From Stieleria mannarensis (GTDB lineage Bacteria > Planctomycetota > Planctomycetia > Pirellulales > Pirellulaceae): DNA of 64,000 bases. The stretch covers positions 1-64,000 of the forward strand of contig NZ_JACEHH010000006.1 in the NCBI RefSeq assembly GCF_014154935.1, in the 5' to 3' direction. Within the stretch, counting starts at the first letter, position 1, and every line of letters starts with the position of its first letter. The notes under the pieces are model-generated. The model worked only from the letters and a program-made list of their open reading frames with translations, searched no databases and was not told the DNA's origin. A program made the position numbers and the translations under genes. Positions 51,827 to 61,486 of the stretch are shown piece by piece.

Positions 51827-53533
51827 CTAGCCCGAGAGTTTAAAGTAGACTTCTTCGATCGACGTGACGCCTTGTCTGGCTTGCTCCAATCCCATCGTGG
51901 CCAGATCCACCATGCCTTCGCTGCACGCGATGTTGCGCAGCGTGCTGCCGGGCATTCCGGATTCGATCGCATGTTCCAATTGCGGTGTCACGACCATGAT
52001 TTCGAAAATCGGAACCCGGCCGGCATACCCGGTGCCACCGCATTGATCGCAGCCGACCGGTTCATAGAATGCACCGCTCAGGTCGAGATCGGCGGGGATC
52101 TCGCGACCTTGATAGATCAGTTCGACCAATCGTCGGTCCGGTTCGCACTTGCGTTTGCAGTTTTCGCAAAGCCGACGCAACAGACGTTGAGCGATGGAAG
52201 CGACCAGGGCACCGGCGATTTTGAAGTTGTCCAGTCCCAAATCGCCCAATCGAGCAACGGTGCCGACGGCGTCGTTGGTATGCAGGGTGCTGATCAGCAA
52301 GTGCCCGGTGAGTGCGGCTTGAACGGCTGTTGCGGCGGTCTCGTGATCGCGGATTTCGCCGACCAGGATGACATCGGGGTCTTGGCGCATCAGGTACTTC
52401 AGCCCGTTGGCGAATCCCATTCCGAATTCGTTGTTGGCGTGGACCTGGTTGATTCCCGGCAGGCGAAATTCAACGGGGTCTTCGATCGTCGAGATGTTTT
52501 TCGATGCAGAGTCCATGCTACACAACATGGAATACATCGTCGTTGTTTTCCCGGAACCCGTCGGACCGGTCATCACGATCATGCCGTGGGGGCGATCGAG
52601 CAGTTGTTTGACGGCGGCCAGTTGACGCTCTTGCATTCCCAACAATGAAAAGTCGAAGGTCTTGCTGGATTCATCGAGCACCCGCATGACGACTTTTTCG
52701 CCGCGGACACAGGGGATGCAACTGACGCGAAAACTGGCGCGGGTCTCTCCGTCTTGGATCGTCAGGTTTCCGTCCTGGGGGCGTCGTTTTTCGGCGGTGT
52801 CCAAGTCGGCCAACACCTTCACGCGGCCCACCAACGCGTCCTCCGAATCCCCCGGCACGGTCATGATCTGGTGCAATTGCCCGTCGATCCGATAGCGAAC
52901 TCGCATCTGCGGCGCGTCGGGTTCAAGGTGAATGTCACTGGCTTCGGCGCGGACGGCTCCCATCAGAATCGCGTCGAGCAATCGCACGACCGGGGCGTCA
53001 CTGTCTTCCAGGTTTTCATCGCCATCGACGATTTCCGAGACTCGCTCGTTGAGTTCTTGGATGCGGATATCGACAGCGGTCTGCTTGGCTTTGATGCGGT
53101 CATCGAAGGCCGATTCGAGCATGCGGTCGATGTCTTCTTCCAAACAGATTGCCGGTTCGACCTGATAGCCGGTCATCAATTCGATTTCGCTGATCGCCTC
53201 CATGTCGCTGGGGTTGATCATCCCCAATCGCAACACTTTGTTTTGCAGCTGGACCGGAGCCACCTTGCGGCGTCGGGCGAACGATTCTGGGAGCAACCGA
53301 ACCAGTTGCCCGTGCGTGTCGTGTTCTTCGAAATCGCAGAACGGCAATTCGTATTGTTCGGCGAGTGCTTTGCCCAGCTGATCTCGCGTCACCAAACCGC
53401 GCCGCAGCAGGAAAACGCCCAGTTGCAGTCGCGTTTGACGCTGGTCGACCAGTGCGGTTTGCAGTTGCTGTTCGGTGATGACCCCGTGTTCTAAGAGAAT
53501 GTCACCGATGCGGCGGATCTTCACGCTGCTCAT
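51827..53533 (-). CDS. gspE: GspE/PilB-type secretion ATPase
   Basis: A 568-residue ATPase: N-terminal GspE-N domain (IGDILLEHGVITEQQL), a C-terminal ASCE core with Walker A MTGPTGSGKTTT, the Asp box (IEDPVEF), Walker B (VILVGEIRDHETA), the His box (LLISTLHTNDA), and the zinc-binding CENCKRKC / CDQCGGTG tetracysteine motif. It powers pseudopilus assembly. The start is MSSVKIRRIG, the family N-terminus; 15 upstream codons are not conserved. It sits 10 bp from the receiver-domain gene. Confidence 0.95.
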   Translation of the reverse strand: MSSVKIRRIGDILLEHGVITEQQLQTALVDQRQTRLQLGVFLLRRGLVTRDQLGKALAEQYELPFCDFEEHDTHGQLVRLLPESFARRRKVAPVQLQNKVLRLGMINPSDMEAISEIELMTGYQVEPAICLEEDIDRMLESAFDDRIKAKQTAVDIRIQELNERVSEIVDGDENLEDSDAPVVRLLDAILMGAVRAEASDIHLEPDAPQMRVRYRIDGQLHQIMTVPGDSEDALVGRVKVLADLDTAEKRRPQDGNLTIQDGETRASFRVSCIPCVRGEKVVMRVLDESSKTFDFSLLGMQERQLAAVKQLLDRPHGMIVMTGPTGSGKTTTMYSMLCSMDSASKNISTIEDPVEFRLPGINQVHANNEFGMGFANGLKYLMRQDPDVILVGEIRDHETAATAVQAALTGHLLISTLHTNDAVGTVARLGDLGLDNFKIAGALVASIAQRLLRRLCENCKRKCEPDRRLVELIYQGREIPADLDLSGAFYEPVGCDQCGGTGYAGRVPIFEIMVVTPQLEHAIESGMPGSTLRNIACSEGMVDLATMGLEQARQGVTSIEEVYFKLSG

Positions 53534-53543
53534 CGTCGTTCCC

Positions 53544-53954
53544 CTAGGGTTCTCGGTGAGAGCCGACGGGCTCGACATGAGGATTCAGAAGTGCGACCAG
53601 CTTGGTTTCCAGAACGACCGGATCGTAGGGCGAGATTACAAAGCTTTTTGCGCCGGCCTTGTATGCGTTTTCGACTTCGACCAGATCCCCGCGGCTGGAG
53701 ATGCACATGATCGGGATATGACTGGTGCACTCGTCGGATGCAATTTTTTCGACCCAACGGATCCCTTCGCCCATTTCCAAATCGAGGTCGACCAGCACGG
53801 CATCGGGCAATCCGGCCGTGAGCGCGTCGGCCATCTCGTCGCTGCTGCTGACCCCCGTGGTCCGCATCCCAAGCAGCTCGAGACGAAACACCGTCACTTC
53901 CAACACGGTTGGATGAGCGATGTAGACCAGGATCTTCTTGGCTTTGGAATTCAT
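53544..53954 (-). CDS. Receiver-domain protein with altered acidic pocket
   Basis: A 136-residue single receiver domain, first gene of the secretion operon. Asp56 in LVDLDLEMGEG is the likely phospho-acceptor; a Ser (CISSRGD) and Lys (AGAKSFVIS) fill the other standard positions. At the N-terminus, where receivers carry a pair of acidic residues for Mg2+, the sequence is VYIAHPT. Phosphorylation may therefore be weak or absent, and the protein could act by binding only. The output domain is missing. Start at ATG 53954. Confidence 0.8.
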   Translation of the reverse strand: MNSKAKKILVYIAHPTVLEVTVFRLELLGMRTTGVSSSDEMADALTAGLPDAVLVDLDLEMGEGIRWVEKIASDECTSHIPIMCISSRGDLVEVENAYKAGAKSFVISPYDPVVLETKLVALLNPHVEPVGSHREP

Positions 53955-54246
53955 TGCACGCGTTTGAAGACGCCGGTAAGAATGACGCCGGGATTGGCGA
54001 CAGTGAGGTTGACGACTGTGGGATTGACAACACTGGAGGCTGTTGCGGTGTCCAAACGCTAGGTTGCCGAAACCTACGGTCAACCGAAGACGTGACAGTT
54101 GGCAAAGATCGCATAGAACCGACCCGAGATCGCCCTCAACCCGAGGGAAAACCGCCAATTGCTCGGCCGAAACCTCCGCGGGGTGACGGCGTGTCACAGA
54201 GTCCGACAGAGAGGATTCCCTGAACCGATTCACACCACGACCAATC

Positions 54247-55113
54247 GTGACAAAAAGCAAACGCTCCGTATCGTTAAACACTTTTCGACGCGTCTGCTCA
54301 GCGGCGCTCGCCACGGTTGTTTGTTGTGTTGGTTGCACGGGGCCAGGAGAGTCGACGGATCAGCCGCATGTGGACCGGTACCAACCAGTGGATTTGACAT
54401 CGATTGATTCCGAATCGGACGCAGCGCCGGCATTGGCGGTGACTCAGGTCAGTAACGATTTACCCCCAGCCAATCTGAACGAGGTGTCACCGGATGCGGA
54501 GCCATCGACCGTAATGGACCTAACGACAGAGGTCTCGATCGAGCAACTTGATCTGCCGTCGATCCCCGAGAACGTCAACTTCTTTTCTCCCCCGAAAGCA
54601 AAGACGGTCAAAGTCGAGGTGGAAACGCCGCAGGAGGAAACCGAGCAGGCCATCATTCGGCTGATCGGATTTGTGACGACCGATCCGGACAACACGTCAT
54701 CAACGCTGGCATTGTTGCGTGTCGGCGGCAAGCTGGTGCCCTTGCATGCCGGAGAGGAATTTGATGGTATCTCGATGATATCAATCAGTTGCAGAGAAAG
54801 GTCTGCGGAGATTGGGTATCTGGGTGAGCGATTGACGTTGGTGATGATGAACCAACCGATCGAAAACCCGGCGGTCGAGGGGCCGTCACCGAGACGCCGC
54901 CGGCAACGAACACCGAGCCGGGTTCCGATCTCCCCCCCAGGGGAAATTCGCGAGGACTTCCAATTGCCGGATCCTGGATGGGAAACGCCTGCCGATCCCG
55001 ATCTGGGGCTGAAATCCATCTCCGAGGAATTGGAAATTGCACTTCCGGACGACCTGCCGTTGCCGGAGATGCCAGAGTTGCCCGAACTGGAGGGTTTGCC
55101 GGAGCTGCCTTAA
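54247..55113 (+). CDS. GspC/PilP-like lipoprotein (inferred)
   Basis: A 288-residue predicted lipoprotein: basic N-terminus and hydrophobic run ending VCCVGC. A Ser/Pro/Glu-rich linker leads to a small domain (IRLIGFVTTDPDNTSSTLALLRVGGKLVPLHAGEEFDGISM) reminiscent of the homology-region/PilP fold. The C-terminus is an acidic Pro/Leu/Glu repeat (PLPEMPELPELEGLPELP). Divergent to the secretion operon and next to a beta-helix protein, it may be the missing GspC-type link; the match is by shape and context only. GTG start. Confidence 0.5.
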   Translation: MTKSKRSVSLNTFRRVCSAALATVVCCVGCTGPGESTDQPHVDRYQPVDLTSIDSESDAAPALAVTQVSNDLPPANLNEVSPDAEPSTVMDLTTEVSIEQLDLPSIPENVNFFSPPKAKTVKVEVETPQEETEQAIIRLIGFVTTDPDNTSSTLALLRVGGKLVPLHAGEEFDGISMISISCRERSAEIGYLGERLTLVMMNQPIENPAVEGPSPRRRRQRTPSRVPISPPGEIREDFQLPDPGWETPADPDLGLKSISEELEIALPDDLPLPEMPELPELEGLPELP

Positions 55114-55140
55114 GACATCACCTGGGCTCGGCGATTCTCT

Positions 55141-58100
55141 TTGACACCATCCCACCGGTCTGCTGCCGTGACGCACCGCCTCTTTCATTGCCGACCAATC
55201 ATTGTGATGGTGCTCGTTGCGCTTGGCTGGACCACGACGGTCTGGACACGAACGGTCCATGCGGCCAACTACTACGTTCGCAAAACCGGCAACGACAGCA
55301 ACCTGGGGACGAATCGCAACCAGGCGTTTCGCACGCTCACCAAAGCAACCTCTGTCGCAGGACAAGGTGACATTCTGTTCGTCGGCGCGGGGACCTATGA
55401 CGAAAACGTCGTCATCAACGGCAGCGGGTCAAACGCGGCGGGATGGTTCGTGCTGTACGCGGACCGAACAGGAATCTACACCGGGGACAAAGGCGACGTC
55501 ATTGTTCGGCCTGCGACGAGGACCTGGACGGTTCGAGTTTTCAATACCGGAAACATCCTGTTCTTCGGTTTCGCATTCGAAGGCAACCCCGCAATCGACG
55601 ACCGCAACTATGGCTGTCTGGTCACCAACACCGCGGGCAGTGCCTACTACCTGAATTGCAACTTTCATCGCTTGACCTATGCCCTCCGCGACTTGGGGAC
55701 GCACCGGTTGTTCGCCAGCGGGTGCAAATTTCAACGAGTCAGGTATGGCATTTACACGTCGGGGATTCAATCGACCAACGTGATCAATTGTCAGTTCGCC
55801 GCGACGCAATACGGGTGCATCGGGTATGACGGAAGCGGTGTTTCGGTCACGCGTTCTCGTTTCACCGATCGCGTCGACGCAAATGATCCGGCAACCAGCA
55901 CACGGGGCGTCTACGCGGCCCGCACGGCGCTCGCGGTTTCGCGTTGTGATTTCAGCGGCAGTACGGTCGGTGTCTATGGCACGGCACTGAAACAGGCCGC
56001 AATCACGCGTTGCAATTTCCTTGAAACCACCTCGCATGCCGTCCGCTGTGACGGCGAATCGTTGTCGATCAGCCGTTGCAGCGTCAAAGACGGGCACTAC
56101 GGTGTGACGCTTGGTGACACGACGGGCAAATCCGCGACGCTATCCGATTTGGACATCGAATCCATGCGAGTCGGAATCACCGCGCACCAGGGCGACTACG
56201 ATTTCCGCAACGTGACGTTACGCGGCAATAAGTATGCGTTGTACCAGCGTTCGGGAAACAAGCGGCTGACGCTGTCGAAGCAGGACCGTATCGATTTCAT
56301 CGACAATGACTTCGCCATCTACACCAACCATGCAAAAGGCGAAGATGCCGATTTGATATTGTCCGATCGAGACTTGAGCGGTAACGCTCGAGGACTGGTC
56401 AGCTATCGAACCCGCGTGTCGGTCGACAACTGTACCTTCGGCGGAACTTCGATGGGGGCGTACGTGTCGGACAGTCAATCGGTGCGGATTTCTGATAGCA
56501 CGTTTGGCGGAAACCCGGCCGATCCCAAGTCGTGTGCATACGGACTATACGCGCGATCGGACCAGATTGATGTCCAGCGATGCAGTTTTATCAACTCCAG
56601 GTACGGGATCACAATCCACAACACGTCGGACAATCCACCGCTGTTGAGAAACCTGATTTCGGAAAACCACACCGCGGCGGCGTTGTATTTGCGCAACGGG
56701 ACTTGGACCTACACGGATGCCGACAACAACGTGTTTCGGGGGGCGCCACGCGGCGTGATGGCAAACGCAGTGACATGGTCGATCCGAGACGTGACCACCA
56801 GCGAGACCTGCCAATACCCGATCATCGATTACTACGGCGAGTGCTCGATCGCCGACACGACGGCCAAGGGGACGACCACGGGTTTCTATGCTTATCGGTC
56901 CAAGGCGATTGACATCACCAATTTGACCGTCAGCGGATGCGGATCCTACGGGGTCAGGATCAATGACTGCACGAACGTCCGAATCGGCAAAAGTACATCA
57001 CGCGGAAACGGCCATGGGGCTTACGTTTACAGCAAGCAGAACGCCATCCCGGAGATACGTGATTGCGACTTCTCGGGCAACACTGGATACGGATTGCTGA
57101 TGACGGGGACAACGATCACCCCGGCGTCCGCCGGCAACCTTCAGCTCAATCGCAACCGCTACGGTCTTCGCGTCAACAACCAACCGTTGACGTTGACCCC
57201 TGCGATGAATGTCCAGGTGACTGGTAACCAATACGGCGTGCTGTGCCAAAATGACCAGCTGACGTTGACGGGGATCGAATTGGTTGGCAATGACGTCGGT
57301 GCGTATTGCAGTCGCGGGCGTTTGTCGATCGAGCAATGCAACGTGGCTGCCACCAACTACGGGGTACTCGGTTACCTGGACGGCGCGTGTGAGATCGCGG
57401 AAAGCAAATTCAACGATGCTGCGTACGGGATCTACTTGCGCAGCGTCGGCACGCAGGGTTCGCCGATTCGAATCAGCAAGTCACGGGTGGTGGGGGCAAC
57501 CCGATGTGGCGTCTACGTTCGGGGCGACCCGGCCAATCAAACCGCCGTCCAGATTCGTGACTGCAGCATTCGCAATGGTCGGCAAGGGTTGGTGTACCGT
57601 GATGCCGTGGTGACATCCGACAACGTGCATTTCGCCGACCTGTCCAGCACGGGGGTTTATCAAGCCGGCGGATCGGGCACGATCCATCGTTGCACATTCA
57701 CTCGGTTGACCGGCAGCTGGGGGATTCTGGCCCGAGGTGCCCGCTGCGACATCAGCCAATCGTCAATTCTGGCAGGACGATACGGGATCGCGATGCAATC
57801 CGCCCAGGGTTCGGTCACCAACTGTGTGATCGCCGGAACCGATTATGGGATTCACCTGCGTGGTGCCGACGCGATGTATTCGATCGTGCAGACGACCGTT
57901 GCAGCGGCAAAGTTTTTTGGTTTGATCCGCTATTCCGGCGACACGACGGTCAGGAACTCCATTTTTGACGTCACATACTACGGGCTCTACAACGCGAACC
58001 CGGATGGTGTATTCGACCACCAGTACAATTTGGTTCATGCGTCGCGTCGGCCGTACACCAACAGCGGGCCCGGCATTGGAGAAGTCAACGACCCGCCGCA

Positions 58101-58305
58101 ATTCGTCGATCCCGGCGGTGGCGATTTTCACTTGGCGATGGGATCCCCAGCGATCAATTCGGGCCTCGATCTGTCGGGGCTGGTTTCGATCGATTTGGAC
58201 GGAAACCCCCGCCCCAGTTTTCAAGGCTATGAGATGGGGGCGTATGAGTTCATGGAACCCAGCGGATCGATTCGCGTGTTGAACTGGGACGAAGTGGCTC
58301 ATTAG
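55141..58305 (+). CDS. Large right-handed parallel beta-helix protein
   Basis: A 1054-residue exported protein. A signal peptide (VMVLVALGWTTTVWT, near residues 22-38) is followed by NYYVRKTGNDSNLGTN, the usual start of planctomycete beta-helix proteins. Then many beta-helix coils follow, with GVYG, GIYTS and YGVLG turns and Asn-ladder positions. The C-terminus has the GMGSPAINSG-type cap (FVDPGGGDFHLAMGSPAINSG). It may bind or cut a polysaccharide. Position beside the secretion operon makes it a possible substrate. Start uncertain: TTG 55141 or GTG 55168. Confidence 0.85.
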   Translation: MTPSHRSAAVTHRLFHCRPIIVMVLVALGWTTTVWTRTVHAANYYVRKTGNDSNLGTNRNQAFRTLTKATSVAGQGDILFVGAGTYDENVVINGSGSNAAGWFVLYADRTGIYTGDKGDVIVRPATRTWTVRVFNTGNILFFGFAFEGNPAIDDRNYGCLVTNTAGSAYYLNCNFHRLTYALRDLGTHRLFASGCKFQRVRYGIYTSGIQSTNVINCQFAATQYGCIGYDGSGVSVTRSRFTDRVDANDPATSTRGVYAARTALAVSRCDFSGSTVGVYGTALKQAAITRCNFLETTSHAVRCDGESLSISRCSVKDGHYGVTLGDTTGKSATLSDLDIESMRVGITAHQGDYDFRNVTLRGNKYALYQRSGNKRLTLSKQDRIDFIDNDFAIYTNHAKGEDADLILSDRDLSGNARGLVSYRTRVSVDNCTFGGTSMGAYVSDSQSVRISDSTFGGNPADPKSCAYGLYARSDQIDVQRCSFINSRYGITIHNTSDNPPLLRNLISENHTAAALYLRNGTWTYTDADNNVFRGAPRGVMANAVTWSIRDVTTSETCQYPIIDYYGECSIADTTAKGTTTGFYAYRSKAIDITNLTVSGCGSYGVRINDCTNVRIGKSTSRGNGHGAYVYSKQNAIPEIRDCDFSGNTGYGLLMTGTTITPASAGNLQLNRNRYGLRVNNQPLTLTPAMNVQVTGNQYGVLCQNDQLTLTGIELVGNDVGAYCSRGRLSIEQCNVAATNYGVLGYLDGACEIAESKFNDAAYGIYLRSVGTQGSPIRISKSRVVGATRCGVYVRGDPANQTAVQIRDCSIRNGRQGLVYRDAVVTSDNVHFADLSSTGVYQAGGSGTIHRCTFTRLTGSWGILARGARCDISQSSILAGRYGIAMQSAQGSVTNCVIAGTDYGIHLRGADAMYSIVQTTVAAAKFFGLIRYSGDTTVRNSIFDVTYYGLYNANPDGVFDHQYNLVHASRRPYTNSGPGIGEVNDPPQFVDPGGGDFHLAMGSPAINSGLDLSGLVSIDLDGNPRPSFQGYEMGAYEFMEPSGSIRVLNWDEVAH

Positions 58306-58423
58306 GATCTTGCTGTTTGGTTGGTCGCGTCGTCCACTACCGCTGAAGGCGACGTGGAAGACACGCGTACGCGATGTCAATTCCGTCATGACGGGCTGGC
58401 AGCCGATCCTAGTGGTGCAGCAC

Positions 58424-58459
58424 AAAAAAATCGCCGCGAAAGTTGCCTTTCGCGGCGAT
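58424..58459 (-). terminator. Rho-independent terminator
   Basis: On the minus strand, a 12-bp perfect stem (ATCGCCGCGAAA / TTTCGCGGCGAT, 58430-58441 with 58448-58459) is followed by seven U. It stands 28 bp after the stop of the Wza-like gene and should end its transcript. Confidence 0.92.
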
Positions 58460-58486
58460 CGTCAGTTGGCAGGCCGTTGCGGAACG

Positions 58487-59920
58487 TTAGTTGTTTCGCA
58501 ACAGTTCCTGGATTCCGTAGGTGAAGAAGGTTCCCAGGCCGAAGTTCAGCAGTTCTTCTTCCGGCTTGTATTGCAGGATCAGGGTGTCACCGGCTTGAAT
58601 CAGCGGTCGTGATCTCGGATCGTTGATCGCCTTGGTCAAGTCGATCTCGATCGCGACTTGTCCGTTGCAGTCCGTCTTGCGAAGGATGAACAGACGTCCG
58701 GGCGGAATCGTTGCGATTTGTGAACCGATGCCTCCGATGCCTCCTCTGCCGCCAACGGAGCCGTAGACGCCTTGCCCGGCCAACGCCATCGCACCGAGCA
58801 CGTCGAGGTCATAGTCACGAGGCAAAGGGAACTGACCGCCCGGCAACAACCCGCCGGTGTAGAAGATCTCAGTTTCGCGAGACTCGATGTAGACGATATC
58901 CCCATCTCTGAGTGTGATCTGTTCTTGGGTCAGATTGGACGATTCACCCGGGGGAAGCCGCAACGGGATTCTTAAGATGTTCGGATCCTCAGGCAGTTTT
59001 GGCAGGCAGGCACAGGGATCGAGCATGGCGGCCTGACGTTGGGCGCGGAATTTCTTCAGAAACGCTTCACGCTTTGCTTTGTTCTCTTTGCTGGCGCGAA
59101 GCACCTTGACTTGGTTCTTCGCATTGACACCCGGCAATCCGCCGGTTTCAACCAGGGCGTGAAGGATGTCGTTCTGATAGGCTCGAAGCTTGACCAGACC
59201 GCCGCTGGCACTGCGGTCGCTGCCGCCGAGGAGGAATTGTGCGCTGACGTTTTGCGTCGACAGTCCGCCGCCCCCGCCACCGTCTTCACGTACGACGATC
59301 ACATCGATCGTCCGCTCCTGGATGATGGTCACGATCGGACGTGCTTTTTCGGGCCGAAGGATGTCGTTGTCGATGTAGGCATCTCGGATCGCGTCTCGGA
59401 CTTGATCAAGTGTCAATCCGTCGACGTTCAGCGGTTCGATCAACGGTAGTGCCAATGATCCGTCTTCTTGGACCGCGATCGGATAGCCGATCGACGGCGG
59501 CAAGGTGCTTTCGGCGTCGGGGAAGTTGACCGGAGGCGGTTCCGGGGGCGCGTTGGGCGGATTGAACGGCAGCACACCTTCGATGTAAACGCCGAGGATG
59601 TCGTCGGGGCCGATCAGGTATTCACGCGGCGGTTCAAGTGACAGATCGGAGATGTCCACCGGAACTAGATCGTTCTTCGGTTCGGCGAAGTACTGCGGTG
59701 GCAGTCGATCCGCGGGCACGCCATCGATGGGTTGCGTCAACGCGGAGCATCCCGTCAGCGAACCGGCCAGCAACGCCGCCGCGGCCGCCTTGGCGCCGAT
59801 GCAGCGAAGGCCAATGCGGAGGGCTGTGAGCAAGCCGTTGCGGCCGTCGCTGCGGTCACCGATGTCTTGCCGCGTGCGGCATGGCTGATCGGGGCCCATG
59901 TTAGCAATACTGTTATTCAT
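58487..59920 (-). CDS. Wza-like polysaccharide-export lipoprotein
   Basis: A 477-residue outer-membrane polysaccharide exporter of the Wza type. It has a lipobox LLAGSLTGC and a Poly_export domain opening with YLIGPDDILGVYIEGVLP, where the usual PGD reads GPDD. SLBB-like segments follow (ILHALVETGGLPGVNAKNQV, and FYTGGLLPGGQFPLPRDYDLDVLGAM), then a helix before LRNN. Gly-rich insertions (GGGGGG, GGRGGIGGIG) are extra. It is followed by a strong terminator, so it is the last gene of its transcript. ATG at 59920, or 59935. Confidence 0.9.
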   Translation of the reverse strand: MNNSIANMGPDQPCRTRQDIGDRSDGRNGLLTALRIGLRCIGAKAAAAALLAGSLTGCSALTQPIDGVPADRLPPQYFAEPKNDLVPVDISDLSLEPPREYLIGPDDILGVYIEGVLPFNPPNAPPEPPPVNFPDAESTLPPSIGYPIAVQEDGSLALPLIEPLNVDGLTLDQVRDAIRDAYIDNDILRPEKARPIVTIIQERTIDVIVVREDGGGGGGLSTQNVSAQFLLGGSDRSASGGLVKLRAYQNDILHALVETGGLPGVNAKNQVKVLRASKENKAKREAFLKKFRAQRQAAMLDPCACLPKLPEDPNILRIPLRLPPGESSNLTQEQITLRDGDIVYIESRETEIFYTGGLLPGGQFPLPRDYDLDVLGAMALAGQGVYGSVGGRGGIGGIGSQIATIPPGRLFILRKTDCNGQVAIEIDLTKAINDPRSRPLIQAGDTLILQYKPEEELLNFGLGTFFTYGIQELLRNN

Positions 59921-59976
59921 CCCTGCACTCGTCACTGTAGGTTTTCAGCGTGTTTTGAAGCGACCACTGGCTGTTG

Positions 59977-61077
59977 CTATTCGAACTTAAATGGAATCGG
60001 GTCAGATTCGGCACTTGCGGTTTCGGGGACCGCGGCACCTTCGATCAGGAACCCCGAGGGGGCTTGTGATGCGCTGGGCTGTGAACCGGCGTCAATTTGT
60101 TCGGCCGGCATTTCGATCGAACCGAAGATCCCCTCGACCGGATCATCGCCCGGCGAACCGGTCGCACTGCTGCGATCTTCCAGTGTGAAAGTCGCTGCCG
60201 ATTGGCGTGGCACCAAGCTGGCGGCCTCGGAAACAGCGCCCAACGCGTCCGCGTCAGATGAACCAGGTGGGCTTGATTGCAGCGAGGCGTCATCACCGAT
60301 CGCGGGAACGCTCAGGATTTCTCCATCGATTGCCGGTTCGGCGACCGGGGGTGCGAGCGGTTCCAAGTGCATCGATTCGACGGGCGTTGTCGTCTCGATG
60401 ATCCGAGTCGATCCGGGCACGATGATTTCCGGCGGGATCGGTTTGCCATCGGGGCCGAGCACTGCCTCGGCTGCGGTCGGTGTCGCAGCCGGGTCAGTCG
60501 TGCCGGCGGGTTGGGACGCCGGTGCCATGACCGGAGCTCGGCTCCAAAAGCCGACGCCGTCCTGCTCCGCCGCTTTGACCCCCAAGGGGTAGCCTGCGAA
60601 CCAAGCGTCGATCGCCGCCTGCCCGCCTGGAGACTGGTATTTCCACCCCCAGTACTGGCTCGGTGCGATCGAAGGGATACACCCGTTCGAGCCGCTGGCA
60701 ACGTCGATGTAGCCTTCAATGAAGCCTGCTTTGAATTCCGACAGATGCGGACGGTTCTTGTGGCAGTGTTTCTCTCGCAGCCACGCCTTGGTGGCGAAGA
60801 CCTTGTTGCGGTGGGCGAGCATGAACTCGTCCAAGTATTCCGCTTTCCGGATCTGTCGGTAGGCGTTGGAGACCAGCGAGCATCCCGAGGAGCTTGCCAG
60901 CATCACGGCGGCTGTACCGGCCAAGAGAAACGATCTTAGGCGTCCCCGTGCGGTGCGTCGGCGTTGCGACCACGGGCCGCAGTCGCTTGGCGACGGCGGT
61001 GGTGTTTCGGTGTGACTTCCCGACGGAATCGGGTGGTGTTCGGGTGCGCTGGCCGCACGTACTGAACGAATCGCCAT
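59977..61077 (-). CDS. Lipoprotein of unknown function next to Wza
   Basis: A 366-residue lipoprotein with signal and lipobox (VMLASSSGC). A helical domain of about 110 residues includes AYRQIRKAEYLDEFML, HRNKVFATKAW, HLSEFKAGFIEGYIDV and YPLGVKAAEQDGVG. A long Pro/Ala/Ser-rich tail follows. AAGGGGGG stands 4 nt before the ATG at 61077. The gene order suggests a role in surface polysaccharide or exporter assembly. No named family is recognised. Confidence 0.7.
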   Translation of the reverse strand: MAIRSVRAASAPEHHPIPSGSHTETPPPSPSDCGPWSQRRRTARGRLRSFLLAGTAAVMLASSSGCSLVSNAYRQIRKAEYLDEFMLAHRNKVFATKAWLREKHCHKNRPHLSEFKAGFIEGYIDVASGSNGCIPSIAPSQYWGWKYQSPGGQAAIDAWFAGYPLGVKAAEQDGVGFWSRAPVMAPASQPAGTTDPAATPTAAEAVLGPDGKPIPPEIIVPGSTRIIETTTPVESMHLEPLAPPVAEPAIDGEILSVPAIGDDASLQSSPPGSSDADALGAVSEAASLVPRQSAATFTLEDRSSATGSPGDDPVEGIFGSIEMPAEQIDAGSQPSASQAPSGFLIEGAAVPETASAESDPIPFKFE

Positions 61078-61486
61078 TTGGCCCCCCTTGGCTGCTGGCG
61101 GAATTCGAAGTTGGGTCATGCATTTCGGGCAGCCCACCGATTTCGGCGTACCGTCCTAGGGGTGTTTATCGCCGTAACGGTCAAAAGGATTTAGCTAAAA
61201 CTGACGGAAACGGCAGCTGTAGGGGTTCTATCGCCTGTGTCGGCCGTTCCTTTAGTGACAATGCCGCCTCTCCGGAGGGGATATCCGGGCGGGCTTTCCC
61301 TCCGATCGTTCCAAAGAAAACCCAAAGTGAAGATTCAACTCATTCTCCTAGGCGGGTTGCGTTTTAGACTGAGTGCTTCTGTAATCGTCGGGTAAACTGT
61401 GATGACGACGATGTATTCCCCAGAGGGGACGATTCAGACAGTCCGCTTTCGATGTCTCGACTAACTTGCCGCGTGATACGACACCA
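61078..61486. other. Divergent intergenic region
   Basis: About 410 bp between the lipoprotein (minus) and the WecA-like gene (plus); it should hold promoters for both sides of the exopolysaccharide region. GC-rich inverted pieces occur (CTCCGGAGGGGATATCCGG) but no certain regulator site. Confidence 0.4.
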
